From Aquimarina sp. TRL1 (lineage in GTDB: Bacteria; Bacteroidota; Bacteroidia; Flavobacteriales; Flavobacteriaceae): a DNA stretch of 64,000 bases. A program made the translations under genes and the position numbers. The notes under the pieces are model-generated. The model was not told the origin of the DNA. It did not search any database and saw nothing but the letters and a program-made list of their open reading frames with translations. Of this stretch, positions 36,980 to 45,818 are shown piece after piece (positions within the stretch are counted from its first letter, which is position 1; every line of letters starts with the position of its first letter). Location: contig NZ_CP053590.1 in assembly GCF_013365535.1 (NCBI RefSeq), forward strand, positions 536,001-600,000. The letters are read 5' to 3'.

Positions 36980-36998
36980 TTGACTTTTCGCTTTTTTT

Positions 36999-37045
36999 AA
37001 TTAAGGTGGATTTTCTTTGTAGTGAAAATCCACCTTAATTTTTTT
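36999..37045 (+). terminator. Rho-independent terminator
   Basis: A 17-bp perfect stem: AATTAAGGTGGATTTTC (36999-37015) pairs with 37024-37040 around an 8-nt loop, followed by a T run. It is the longest perfect stem seen in the window. Confidence 0.88.
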
Positions 37046-37110
37046 AAACATTTCCCAAGAACCATATTTCCATAAATAAAAGTCTTATTTTGTAAAAAAA
37101 AAGATTCATA

Positions 37111-37845
37111 ATGGACATCTGGAAAACGATCTATGACGAAATCATAGCAGCAGAAAAAAAAGAGCCGTTTATAACTCAGCTAACCAACGCTCTCCCTACA
37201 GAAGAAGGATTCTGGGGTGTCCTTACATATATTCTTAGTGATAAACTAGCGACTTCCGTATTTAGTCAGCAAACTTTAGCTACAATCATTACTCCTATTC
37301 TAAAGGATAATGATATGATCAGGCTTTTTATTACCACTGATCTGAAAGAGTATTTCAAAAGAGATTTTGCCTGTCATACATACCTGGAAATCCTTTTATT
37401 CTCCAGAGGTTTTCTCGCTACTTGCATGTATCGTATTTCTCGTTTTTTGTTTACTCAGAATCAGCTACAAACTGCTAAGTTCTTCCATAGCAGAATCATT
37501 GAACTATACACCATTGACATTCATCCAAATGCCCAAATCGGCAAAGGAACTATCATAGATCACGGAATCGGCATTGTCATTGGAGAAACGGCTCAGGTAG
37601 GAGATTACTGTGTTATTTTTCATCAGGTAACTTTGGGAAGTACAGGGCATGAAAATGGCGATCGTCATCCTAAAATCAAGGATCATGTAGTTATCGGTAC
37701 CGGAGCAGTAATTCTAGGAAATATACATATAGCAGATCACGTTAACATTGCTGCGGGTAGTGTAGTTCTTAAAAACGTTCCTCCTCATACAACCGTCGCC
37801 GGTATTCCTGCTAAATCAGTAGGAAGATCCAAAAAATTACTTTAA
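37111..37845 (+). CDS. cysE: Serine O-acetyltransferase (CysE type)
   Basis: A 244-residue acetyltransferase making O-acetylserine from serine and acetyl-CoA, the committed step of cysteine synthesis. The helical N-terminal domain (about 1-125) is followed by a left-handed beta-helix of hexapeptide repeats (about 135-240). Signatures are DIHPNAQIGKGTIIDHGIGIVIGET with its catalytic Asp/His pair, and HQVTLGSTG, GDRHPKI and VAGIPAKSVG. The length is as expected. It stands 14 bp before the PqqB-like gene, probably one transcript. A plain serine acetyltransferase homologue with another substrate cannot be ruled out. Confidence 0.87.
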   Translation: MDIWKTIYDEIIAAEKKEPFITQLTNALPTEEGFWGVLTYILSDKLATSVFSQQTLATIITPILKDNDMIRLFITTDLKEYFKRDFACHTYLEILLFSRGFLATCMYRISRFLFTQNQLQTAKFFHSRIIELYTIDIHPNAQIGKGTIIDHGIGIVIGETAQVGDYCVIFHQVTLGSTGHENGDRHPKIKDHVVIGTGAVILGNIHIADHVNIAAGSVVLKNVPPHTTVAGIPAKSVGRSKKLL

Positions 37846-37859
37846 AAAAACGCAAACGA

Positions 37860-38879
37860 ATGACAATACACAGAATTCTTATCGTTACTTTTTTGGGCTT
37901 ACAATTGATTTCCTGCAATCAATCTTCTCAAAAAACTACTTCAGAAATCCCTTCTCTGATAACTACAAATACCAAACAACAACAAACATCAGAAGCACCC
38001 ACTTCATCTATCGATTCTCCTTCTATTGTTATTCTCGGCACCATCCAGGATGCAGGCTCCCCTCATATAGGTTGTAAAAAAAGCTGTTGTACTTCATTAT
38101 TTGACACACCTGATGCAAATCGAAAAGTGGTTTCTCTCGGAGTAATCGATCCTATATCAAATAAGACATTTTTATTCGAAGCAACCCCGGACATCACCAC
38201 TCAATTAAAAACCTTAAAGAAGCTTATCACTAACCGACAGGAAGAAATTCCTGATGGTATTTTTTTGACACATGCACATATTGGTCATTATACTGGTTTA
38301 ATGTATCTGGGAAAAGAAGCTACTAATGCCAAAAAAGCACCTGTATACGCAATGCCTAAAATGAAAGATTTTCTGGAAAAGAATGGTCCATGGAGTCAAC
38401 TTGTAACCAATGAAAACATTCAGATCCTTCCCCTTGAAAACAAAAAAGAAATAACATTAACGCCTGCCATCCAAGTTACACCTTTTACAGTCCCTCATCG
38501 TGATGAATATTCCGAAACTGTCGGATATTACATCACCGGTCCTAATAAAAAAGCATTGTTTATTCCTGATATCGACAAATGGGAAAAGTGGGACACCAAT
38601 ATAATTGATGCTATTGCCAGTGTAGACTATGCCTTTATAGATGCTACTTTTTTTGACGGAGAAGAAATAAACAACCGAGACATTTCCGAGATCCCGCATC
38701 CTTTTATTATAGAAAGCATGCGTACATTCAAAGGATTATCAACAGCAGAAAAAAGCAAGGTATACTTCATTCATTTCAACCACACCAATCCTGTTATTAA
38801 TGCACAAAGTAAGCAAGCACAGCGTGTTTTGACACAAGGGTTCAACATTGCACAAATTCATGATATTATCGCACTATAA
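37860..38879 (+). CDS. PqqB-like metallo-beta-lactamase-fold hydrolase, lipoprotein
   Basis: A 339-residue MBL-fold protein. Its signal sequence ends LQLISC (Cys19), so it is lipid-anchored; a Ser/Thr/Gln linker follows to about residue 50. The domain opens with ILGTIQDAGSPHIGC and a Cys cluster (Cys72, Cys76, Cys77), as in PqqB relatives. The metal motif is LTHAHIGHYTG (His138, His140, His143), which lacks the Asp of the usual HxHxDH. Later ligand candidates are in VPHRDEY, FIPDIDKW and HFNHTN. No pqq synthesis genes are near, so PQQ biosynthesis is unlikely. Hydrolysis of an unknown ester or lactone in the periplasm is inferred. Confidence 0.82.
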   Translation: MTIHRILIVTFLGLQLISCNQSSQKTTSEIPSLITTNTKQQQTSEAPTSSIDSPSIVILGTIQDAGSPHIGCKKSCCTSLFDTPDANRKVVSLGVIDPISNKTFLFEATPDITTQLKTLKKLITNRQEEIPDGIFLTHAHIGHYTGLMYLGKEATNAKKAPVYAMPKMKDFLEKNGPWSQLVTNENIQILPLENKKEITLTPAIQVTPFTVPHRDEYSETVGYYITGPNKKALFIPDIDKWEKWDTNIIDAIASVDYAFIDATFFDGEEINNRDISEIPHPFIIESMRTFKGLSTAEKSKVYFIHFNHTNPVINAQSKQAQRVLTQGFNIAQIHDIIAL

Positions 38880-38891
38880 GACGATAAAAAA

Positions 38892-39890
38892 TCAAGCATT
38901 GAGCATTTGCCAAAGTTTATCTTTTAGCCCCTGTAACCCTTGTTGTGCAACAGAAGAAATAAACACGTAGGGAATCGTAAATGCTGCATCTAACTGTTCT
39001 TTTAATTCTGCTTCCAGCTCTTCATCCAGCATATCACACTTAGAAATTGCTACCAATCGTTCCTTATCCAATAGTTCCGGGTTATAACGTCTCAGCTCAT
39101 CAAGCAGGATTTCATACTGTTTCTTAATATCGGGAGCATCTGCAGGAATTAAAAATAATAAAGTGGAGTTTCGCTCGATATGTCGTAAAAACCGATGCCC
39201 TATCCCCTTACCTTCTGCTGCTCCTTCAATAATCCCAGGAATATCTGCCATGACAAATGTCTGAAAATTCCTGTATTCTACAATCCCTAAATTAGGCTTT
39301 AGGGTCGTAAACTCATAATCTGCTATCTTAGGTTTAGCAGCTGTTATAACAGATAATAATGTAGACTTTCCCGCGTTAGGAAATCCTACCAAACCGACAT
39401 CTGCCAGCACCTTTAATTCTAAGGTTATGTTAATCTCTTCCCCGGGAATTCCTGGTTGTGCATACCGAGGTGTCTGATTAACCGAGCTTTTGAAATGCCA
39501 GTTTCCTCGACCTCCCATTCCTCCTTCTGCTATGATTATTTCCTGACCTTCTTCTACTATTTCATGAAGGATTTTCTGCGTTTCTGTTTCGCGTATAACA
39601 GTTCCCAGAGGTACATCAACAAATATATCTTCTCCATCAGCTCCAGTACTTCTGTTTTTACTTCCATGTTCTCCATGACCTGCTCTGAAGTGCCTTTTGA
39701 ACTTTAGGTGATACAATGTCCACATATTAGGATTTGCTCTGAGAATGATATGCCCTCCTCGACCTCCATCTCCTCCATCTGGACCTCCTTTGGTTATATA
39801 TTTCTCTCTATGTAAGTGTACTGAACCTTTCCCTCCATTTCCGGAAGTAACATGTAACTTTACATAATCAACAAAATTCCCCTCTGTCAT
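38892..39890 (-). CDS. obg: GTPase Obg/CgtA
   Basis: A 332-residue Obg GTPase acting in 50S ribosome maturation and stress control. The Gly-rich N-terminal Obg fold (about 1-158) contains [12 protein letters not shown] and GGMGGRGN. The G domain follows: G1 GFPNAGKS (169-176), switch I with FTTL, G3 DIPGIIEGA (216-224), G4 SKCD (about 284), and SSV as G5. It lacks the C-terminal OCT domain, as is usual for Bacteroidota. A true Shine-Dalgarno, AAGGAG, stands 5 nt before the ATG, which is uncommon in this organism. A TATATTTG box lies about 105 bp upstream. Confidence 0.94.
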   Translation of the reverse strand: MTEGNFVDYVKLHVTSGNGGKGSVHLHREKYITKGGPDGGDGGRGGHIILRANPNMWTLYHLKFKRHFRAGHGEHGSKNRSTGADGEDIFVDVPLGTVIRETETQKILHEIVEEGQEIIIAEGGMGGRGNWHFKSSVNQTPRYAQPGIPGEEINITLELKVLADVGLVGFPNAGKSTLLSVITAAKPKIADYEFTTLKPNLGIVEYRNFQTFVMADIPGIIEGAAEGKGIGHRFLRHIERNSTLLFLIPADAPDIKKQYEILLDELRRYNPELLDKERLVAISKCDMLDEELEAELKEQLDAAFTIPYVFISSVAQQGLQGLKDKLWQMLNA

Positions 39891-39991
39891 AACGCTCCTT
39901 ATATTTCTTTATCATAAAAAAGTATCCATATTAACCGCTTCACGAAAATATCGCCTTTCTAATATGAATACTTTTATAATTATAATTTGGT

Positions 39992-39999
39992 CAAATATA
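39992..39999 (-). promoter_or_regulatory. -7 box of obg promoter with flanking inverted repeat
   Basis: On the minus strand TATATTTG is a perfect -7 box, 102 bp before the obg ATG. It is embedded in an inverted repeat GGTCA-N9-TGACC (39989-40007), a possible operator. Confidence 0.5.
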
Positions 40000-40034
40000 T
40001 ACTGACCTTTCTATTTTTTATACTTAGATCCTAT

Positions 40035-41141
40035 TTATAAGGTATCTATAACCTCACTCAATCTATTGGTAATCTCCTCAACAGCTCCTACTCCATCAAC
40101 TCCATAATACTTATCAAGTTTTTCGTAATATCCTTTTAGAATTGCAGTTTCATCATAATACACTTTAATTCTATTTCGGATGACAGACTCATCAGCATCA
40201 TCTGCTCTTCCAGAAGTTTTTCCTCTTTCTAAAAGACGCTGTACCAACACCTCATCATCTACTTCTAAAGCCACCATTGCATTCACTCCTGTTCCTTTGC
40301 TCTCTAATAAAGTAGTCAATGCATCAGCTTGCGCCTCTGTTCTAGGAAATCCATCAAAAATAAACCCTTTGGCATCTGCATTTTTTTCTACTTCTGCACT
40401 TAGCATATTAATTGTTACCTCATCAGGAACCAACTGTCCTTTATCGATATATGATTTTGCCAATGTTCCTAATTCGGTTGCGTTTTTGATATTATATCTA
40501 AACACATCACCTGTAGAAATGTGTACCAGGCTATATTTCTCTTTTAATACTTCTGCTTGTGTTCCTTTACCTGCTCCCGGAGGACCAAATAACACTAGAT
40601 TTGTCATATGTTTTGTTTTTAATTGGTATATCGCAGTAAGATTACGGCCCAATCCGTCATAATCGAGACCATACCCTACAATAAATTTATTAGGAATATC
40701 TAATGCTTTATAATCGATATGAATCGATCTGGTATATGCTTCCGGTTTAAAAAACAAGGTAGCAATTCTAAAATCTTTACATCCCTGATCTTTCATCATA
40801 TCTGATAATATTGCAATCGTATTTCCCGTATCTACAATATCTTCCAGAACAACCACAGTCCGATCTGACACCTTTTCTGTCAAACCGATCAGTTCATGAA
40901 CCTGTTCTGTAGATCCGGTTCCTTCATACGATGAAAGTTTCACGAAACTTATTTCACAATCATGATCAAACCTCTTTAATACTTCTGAAGCAAACATAAA
41001 AGCACCATTCAGCACTGCTAGAAACAATGGTTTTTTTCCTGCCAGGTCTCTGTTAAGTTCTTCAGCAAGTCCATCTATTGCTTTACTAATTGCTTCTTCT
41101 GGCAATAATGGCTCAAATTCTAAATCATGTAATTTAATCAT
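40035..41141 (-). CDS. adk: Fused hypoxanthine phosphoribosyltransferase / adenylate kinase
   Basis: A 368-residue fusion. Residues 1-175 are a purine phosphoribosyltransferase (salvage of hypoxanthine with PRPP) with the PRPP motif VVVLEDIVDTGNT (96-108) and IVGYGLDYDGLGRNL. Residues 179-368 are adenylate kinase (ATP + AMP to 2 ADP): P-loop GPPGAGKGT (186-194), AMP-site ISTGDVFR, FDGFPRT, and a short LID without zinc cysteines (RGKTSGRADD). Only about seven residues join the domains, and Met179 is where a separate Adk would start. The junction DNA has a TAA out of frame by one, as if a lost stop joined two genes. Such Hpt-Adk fusions are known in Flavobacteriia. Internal initiation at Met179 could also yield free Adk. 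Confidence 0.92.
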   Translation of the reverse strand: MIKLHDLEFEPLLPEEAISKAIDGLAEELNRDLAGKKPLFLAVLNGAFMFASEVLKRFDHDCEISFVKLSSYEGTGSTEQVHELIGLTEKVSDRTVVVLEDIVDTGNTIAILSDMMKDQGCKDFRIATLFFKPEAYTRSIHIDYKALDIPNKFIVGYGLDYDGLGRNLTAIYQLKTKHMTNLVLFGPPGAGKGTQAEVLKEKYSLVHISTGDVFRYNIKNATELGTLAKSYIDKGQLVPDEVTINMLSAEVEKNADAKGFIFDGFPRTEAQADALTTLLESKGTGVNAMVALEVDDEVLVQRLLERGKTSGRADDADESVIRNRIKVYYDETAILKGYYEKLDKYYGVDGVGAVEEITNRLSEVIDTL

Positions 41142-41182
41142 GTTTACCCCTAAATTTTATAAGGTTTGACGTTATCAGGTGG

Positions 41183-41190
41183 CAAAGATA
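41183..41190 (-). promoter_or_regulatory. -7 box of hpt-adk promoter
   Basis: TATCTTTG on the minus strand, a perfect TAnnTTTG, 41 bp before the ATG. No good -33 is seen. Confidence 0.45.
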
Positions 41191-41268
41191 ATGATTACAA
41201 ATCATACTTATAACAGTTTACTCCTTGCATTTAGATCGTAATATTGTGGTTTTTACTTTTTAAAAAAT

Positions 41269-41276
41269 TATTTTTG
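41269..41276 (+). promoter_or_regulatory. -7 box of purKE promoter
   Basis: TATTTTTG, a perfect TAnnTTTG, with a TTG 22 bp upstream (41244-41246) as -33. It lies 28 bp before the purK ATG. Confidence 0.5.
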
Positions 41277-41304
41277 CCCCATATACCAAACATTTTATTT
41301 TTTT

Positions 41305-42465
41305 ATGATCAATTATTTTTCATCCGATTTTAAACTAGGTATCTTAGGAGGAGGACAATTAGGAAAGATGATGCTTTATGAAACTCGTAAATATGATATT
41401 CAGACATATGTCCTGGATCCCAGTGATGATGCCCCAAGCAAGATTGCTTGTAATTATTTTGAAAAAGGTGATTTAATGGATTATGACACCGTCTATAATT
41501 TTGGAAAAAAAGTAGACGTATTAACATTCGAGATAGAAACCGTTAACATCAATGCCTTAAAGCAATTAGAAAAAGAAGGAAAAAAAGTATACCCAAGTGC
41601 TGATACCCTCGAAAAAATTCAAAACAAAGGACGACAAAAGCTTTTTTATAAAGACCAGCAAATTCCAACAGCCGCTTTCCAGAAATTCTCAACACTTCAG
41701 GAATTAAAAAAACAGGTAGACAATGGTGAAATAACATTCCCTTTTGTATGGAAAAGTACGCAGGGAGGGTATGATGGTAATGGAGTAGCCGTGATCCGAA
41801 AACCTGAAGACCTTACAACTCTTCCTGACACAGAATGCATCGCTGAAGACATGATTCATTTCAAAAATGAACTGGCTGTTATTGTTGTCAGAAGCGCCTC
41901 TGGAGAGATAAAATCATATCCTGTGGTAGAAATGGAATTTCACCCGGAAGCGAATCAGGTAGAATATGTTATTTGTCCGGCCAGAGTGAGTGATGGTGTT
42001 GCCCAAAAAGCAAGAGCTGTTGCCAAACAAGTATCCGAAGCATTCCAACATGTTGGTATATTGGCTGTAGAAATGTTCCAGACACAAACGGATGATATCC
42101 TTGTTAATGAAGTTGCTCCAAGACCTCATAATAGTGGGCACTACAGTATAGAAGCCAGTTACACGAATCAATTCGAACAACATATCAGAGCTATTCTGGA
42201 TCTTCCTCTGGGAGCTACTGATAGTAAAGTAGGCGGAATTATGGTCAACCTTGTAGGAGCAGAAGGGCACACAGGAAATGTTATTTATGAAGACATTGAC
42301 ACCATTATGCAAATGAATGGAGTAACTCCACACATATACGGTAAGAAAGAAACACGCCCTTTTAGAAAAATGGGACATGTAACGATCGTACATGAAAATA
42401 TATCTGAAGCAAGAAAAATTGCAGAAAAAGTAAAAAACACAATAAAGGTAATAAGTAAGCCATGA
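41305..42465 (+). CDS. purK: 5-(carboxyamino)imidazole ribonucleotide synthase (PurK)
   Basis: A 386-residue ATP-grasp enzyme of purine synthesis that carboxylates AIR to N5-CAIR with ATP and bicarbonate. The N-terminal GILGGGQLGKMMLYE is the PurK signature; the central ATP-grasp domain includes PFVWKSTQGGYDGNGV and the metal-binding VNEVAPRPHNSGHY; the C-terminal domain is normal. Its stop overlaps the purE start by 4 bp (ATGA), as expected for the two consecutive pathway steps. A promoter box is 28 bp upstream. Confidence 0.95.
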   Translation: MINYFSSDFKLGILGGGQLGKMMLYETRKYDIQTYVLDPSDDAPSKIACNYFEKGDLMDYDTVYNFGKKVDVLTFEIETVNINALKQLEKEGKKVYPSADTLEKIQNKGRQKLFYKDQQIPTAAFQKFSTLQELKKQVDNGEITFPFVWKSTQGGYDGNGVAVIRKPEDLTTLPDTECIAEDMIHFKNELAVIVVRSASGEIKSYPVVEMEFHPEANQVEYVICPARVSDGVAQKARAVAKQVSEAFQHVGILAVEMFQTQTDDILVNEVAPRPHNSGHYSIEASYTNQFEQHIRAILDLPLGATDSKVGGIMVNLVGAEGHTGNVIYEDIDTIMQMNGVTPHIYGKKETRPFRKMGHVTIVHENISEARKIAEKVKNTIKVISKP

Positions 42466-42947
42466 GTAAAGTAGGAATAATTATGGGTAGTACAAGTGAT
42501 ATGCCCATTATGGAAAAAGCCATCGAAGTACTAAAGGGATTCGATATTGAAGTAGAAGTAGATATCGTATCTGCTCACAGAACTCCTGATAAACTTTTTG
42601 ACTATGGAAAAAATGCCCATACCAGAGGAATCAATGTCATTATAGCAGGAGCTGGAGGCGCAGCACATCTTCCTGGAATGGTTGCTTCCTTATCTCCATT
42701 ACCAGTTATCGGGGTTCCTGTAAAATCGAGAAATTCGATCGATGGATGGGATTCTGTATTATCTATATTACAAATGCCTGGAGGGGTTCCTGTAGCTACA
42801 GTAGCTCTTGACGGAGCGCTTAATGCAGGGATATTAGCTGCTCAGATTATTGGAGCAACTGATAAATGTGTTTTGGACAAAGTTCAGATATATAAAGAAG
42901 GGCTAAAACAAAAGGTTATAAAAGGAGCCAAAGAAATCCAACAGTAA
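42462..42947 (+). CDS. purE: N5-carboxyaminoimidazole ribonucleotide mutase (PurE)
   Basis: A 161-residue class I PurE that moves the carboxyl group of N5-CAIR to give CAIR, the step after PurK. Signatures: IMGSTSDMPIM (7-17), SAHRTPDKL (about 39-47) with the active-site His, AGAGGAAHLPGM and GVPV, and QMPGGVPVATVA. It is translationally coupled to purK. The length is typical. Confidence 0.96.
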   Translation: MSKVGIIMGSTSDMPIMEKAIEVLKGFDIEVEVDIVSAHRTPDKLFDYGKNAHTRGINVIIAGAGGAAHLPGMVASLSPLPVIGVPVKSRNSIDGWDSVLSILQMPGGVPVATVALDGALNAGILAAQIIGATDKCVLDKVQIYKEGLKQKVIKGAKEIQQ

Positions 42948-43029
42948 ATTATTTAGGTACGGTTCTAAAAACATATAAATCCAGAGGATTGAGTACCAGA
43001 AAATAATGTCTCAAAAAACCTCAAAAAGC

Positions 43030-43060
43030 AAAAAGAGTCACAGAAAGTGACTCTTTTTTT
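43030..43060 (+). terminator. Rho-independent terminator of purKE
   Basis: A 12-bp stem AAAAAGAGTCAC / GTGACTCTTTTT with loop AGAAA and a T run, 82 bp after purE. It also contains the end of a chance 14-codon ORF. Confidence 0.85.
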
Positions 43061-43734
43061 ATTAGGTCATACAACAATTATAACAATATTTATTAACCAA
43101 CTTAAATATATTACACAAAAAAAATGTTGTATAACCCTACTCTTAAAACCTATAACAAAGGTAAAACCTTACTTTTATTACGCAATAAAAGTATTCATAA
43201 AAAATATAACTTTTCGATGAAAATACATAAAAAACCGATGAAATACACAAATTAAGCCTTACTAAACAAACAAAAGAAAGAAAAAACTTCACAGTATTGA
43301 TGTAAAACCGTAAAATTATGTCTCAATAAAGCCAAAAAAGAAAGAAAACAGAAGGTATAATTTTGTTTTTTCGACAAGGAATCAAACCTCCTTCATACTC
43401 ATAAAGTTACTTTTTTTTTCTTAAAATATAGCAATCCAGATAAAGAAAGTCTTTTTTTATAAATTGAGTAAAATAAAAAAAGAGCCACAGGTTTGTGGCT
43501 CTTTCAATATATTTGGTCTTACTAAAGAAATAATTATTGTTATTCATACCCCTAATAGCAATAATGTTTATTTTTCTATAGCTTAACCATTACTAATAAA
43601 CCTATGGCAAATCTACTGGTATTAATATTAGGTAGAGCAATAAAAACCATAATAAAAAGGCAATTTTCGATTAAAAGCACACTTTTTCGACAAAAAACAT
43701 AGTATTTAACAAAAAACTAAACAGTATTTATAAA
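43061..43734. other. Long structured intergenic region between purE and dcp
   Basis: About 670 bp with no protein gene but with several symmetric elements: an 8-bp inverted repeat ATACAACA / TGTTGTAT (43069-43076 and 43125-43132); a 9-bp hairpin ACTTTTATT-acgc-AATAAAAGT (43171-43192); an 11-bp hairpin (43479-43504); and four TTTTCGA-centred words (near 43207, 43371, 43671 and 43685). No good TAnnTTTG promoter was found for dcp. An RNA gene or regulatory leader is possible. Confidence 0.4.
43479..43504 (-). terminator. Hairpin with U-tract on the minus strand
   Basis: Stem AAAGAGCCACA / TGTGGCTCTTT (11 bp, 4-nt loop). On the plus strand it is followed by CAATAT, a poor U-tract. On the minus strand it is followed by TTTTTATTTT, a good one. 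It therefore looks like a minus-strand terminator, though no minus-strand gene is known to its right. Confidence 0.5.
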
Positions 43735-45756
43735 ATGAATAATCCATTATTAGAATTATTTGACCATTCCCCCTTCTCCAAGATACAACCTGCACATTTT
43801 CTTCCTGCCATTCAGGAAGCAATTGACAAGGCTAAAAAAGAAATAGACTCCATAGTTAATACTACCGAGACACCTTCTTTTTCGAATACAATTGAAGCAT
43901 TGGATTATAGTGGCGCATTACTGGATCGAATTACCAGTATTTTCTTTAATCTAAATAGTGCAGAAACCACAGATGAGATCCAGCAAGCTGCTCAGAAAAT
44001 ATCTCCTCTACTATCTGAATTCAGGAATGATATCGCATTAAACATTGAACTCTTTAATCGAATTGAAAGTGTATACAATCAAAAAGACGAGCTTACACTT
44101 TCTGAAGAACAAATTACCTTACTGGATAAAAGATATAAGTCTTTTTCCCGAAACGGAGCTAAATTGCCTAATGACAAAAAAGAGCAACTTCGAAATATCG
44201 ATAAAGAATTAGCTCAATTGAGCTTGTCTTTTGGAGAAAATGTGCTAGCAGAAACTAATAAATTCGAATTACACCTCATCCAGGAATCTGATCTGGATGG
44301 ACTGCCAGAAGGGGCTAAAGAAGCCGCACAAGCCATTGCCAAAAGTAAAAATAAAGAAGGATGGATTATCACTTTGGATTATCCTAGCTACATCCCTTTT
44401 ATGACATATGCTTCTAACAGAGCGCTTCGAAAAAAACTATCCATGGCTTTTGGTTCTAAGGGATTCCATGGGGATCAACATGACAATCAGGAAATTGTTT
44501 TAAGAATTGTTACCCTAAGACATCAACGCGCTCAACTTTTAGGGTACAATTCGCATGCGCATTATGTTCTGGAAGAACGCATGGCAGAAACACCAGAGAA
44601 TGTCACTTCCTTTCTAAATGAAATCCTTCAAAAAGCCAAGCCTGCTGCTAGTAGAGAGTATGAAGAATTAGAGCAATTTGCCAAAGACTTAGATGGTATA
44701 GATCAGCTTCAAAAATGGGATGGGGCTTATTATTCCGAAAAACTAAAACAAAAACGTTTTAACCTGGATGATGAAAAACTAAAACCTTATTTCAAACTGG
44801 AGAATGTTATCAATGGGGTCTTCCAGGTCTCATCTAAATTGTTCGGTCTGGAATTTGAAGAGGTTTTTGATATCGATACCTATCATGAAGAAGTTAAAAC
44901 ATATAATGTAAAAGACAAAGAAGGAAATTTTATTTCTTTACTCTATGCGGATTTTCACCCAAGAGCAGGTAAAAGAAATGGAGCCTGGATGACTTCTTAT
45001 AAACCTCAGATGAAAAAAGAAGGCAAAAATATCAGACCTCATGTCTCTATTGTTTGCAACTTCACAAAACCCACTCCTAGCAAACCGTCTTTATTAACTT
45101 TTAATGAGGTTACAACATTGTTCCATGAATTTGGTCACGCACTGCATGGTATGCTTGCAAACACAACCTATCCCAGTCTTTCTGGAACCAATGTATACTG
45201 GGATTTTGTAGAGCTCCCAAGCCAAATATTAGAAAACTGGTGCTATGAAAAAGAGGCACTAGAATTATTCGCTAAACATTATGAAACTGGAGCATTGCTT
45301 CCTATGGAATTAGTAGAAAAAATAAAAGCATCTGCTACTTTTCAGGAAGGAATGGCGACCTTACGTCAATTGAGCTTCGGGCTATTAGACATGTCATGGC
45401 ATGCCAAAGATCCTTCTGCAATTACCAATGTAAAAGAACATGAAAAAACTATTTTCCAGGAAACTTCCTTATACCCTGAAGTAGCAGAAAACTGTATGAG
45501 TGTAGCTTTTTCTCATATTTTTCAAGGAGGATACTCTTCTGGATACTATTCCTACAAATGGGCAGAAGTACTGGATGCTGATGCATTTGAATACTTTAAA
45601 GAGAACGGCATATTTAATGAAAAAACCGCTCATAAATTCAGAGATAATGTACTCTCTAAAGGAGGAACAGAAAACCCAATGGTATTATACAAACGTTTTA
45701 GAGGACAGGAACCCAAACCAGAAGCCTTACTCAAACGTGCCGGTTTAATCGCTTAA
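43735..45756 (+). CDS. dcp: Peptidyl-dipeptidase Dcp (M3 family metallopeptidase)
   Basis: A 673-residue M3 peptidase. The zinc motif is HEFGH at 464-468 (TLFHEFGHALHGML), with the downstream Glu in DFVELPSQILENW. The start region FSNTIEALDYSGALLDRITSIFFNLNSA matches Dcp (C-terminal dipeptide release) rather than oligopeptidase A. GAWMTSYKPQ and GGYSSGYYSYKWAEVLDADAF are further family segments. No signal peptide is seen, so it is cytoplasmic or periplasmic by another route, and it degrades short peptides. It converges with the M28 gene through a shared hairpin. Confidence 0.9.
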   Translation: MNNPLLELFDHSPFSKIQPAHFLPAIQEAIDKAKKEIDSIVNTTETPSFSNTIEALDYSGALLDRITSIFFNLNSAETTDEIQQAAQKISPLLSEFRNDIALNIELFNRIESVYNQKDELTLSEEQITLLDKRYKSFSRNGAKLPNDKKEQLRNIDKELAQLSLSFGENVLAETNKFELHLIQESDLDGLPEGAKEAAQAIAKSKNKEGWIITLDYPSYIPFMTYASNRALRKKLSMAFGSKGFHGDQHDNQEIVLRIVTLRHQRAQLLGYNSHAHYVLEERMAETPENVTSFLNEILQKAKPAASREYEELEQFAKDLDGIDQLQKWDGAYYSEKLKQKRFNLDDEKLKPYFKLENVINGVFQVSSKLFGLEFEEVFDIDTYHEEVKTYNVKDKEGNFISLLYADFHPRAGKRNGAWMTSYKPQMKKEGKNIRPHVSIVCNFTKPTPSKPSLLTFNEVTTLFHEFGHALHGMLANTTYPSLSGTNVYWDFVELPSQILENWCYEKEALELFAKHYETGALLPMELVEKIKASATFQEGMATLRQLSFGLLDMSWHAKDPSAITNVKEHEKTIFQETSLYPEVAENCMSVAFSHIFQGGYSSGYYSYKWAEVLDADAFEYFKENGIFNEKTAHKFRDNVLSKGGTENPMVLYKRFRGQEPKPEALLKRAGLIA

Positions 45757-45759
45757 AGA

Positions 45760-45795
45760 AAAAGCCATTACCTTAGAAAAAAGGTAATGGCTTTT
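45760..45795. terminator. Bidirectional terminator between dcp and M28 gene
   Basis: A 15-bp perfect stem AAAAGCCATTACCTT / AAGGTAATGGCTTTT with a 6-nt loop lies between two convergent genes. The symmetric A and T flanks let it act on both strands. Confidence 0.85.
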
Positions 45796-45818
45796 ACAAT
45801 TAGTATGGTTATTGACCG

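Noticed and set aside
40180..40662. 160-codon plus-strand ORF opposite hpt-adk
   Set aside because: It is fully antisense to the clearly functional kinase gene, and its Ser/Leu-rich product has no features of its own.
41914..42393. 159-codon minus-strand ORF opposite purK
   Set aside because: Antisense to conserved ATP-grasp sequence, and its product has no recognisable domain.
43006..43050. 14-codon ORF with a basic product overlapping the purKE terminator
   Set aside because: It runs into the terminator stem, so its Lys/Ser-rich composition is explained by the hairpin sequence.
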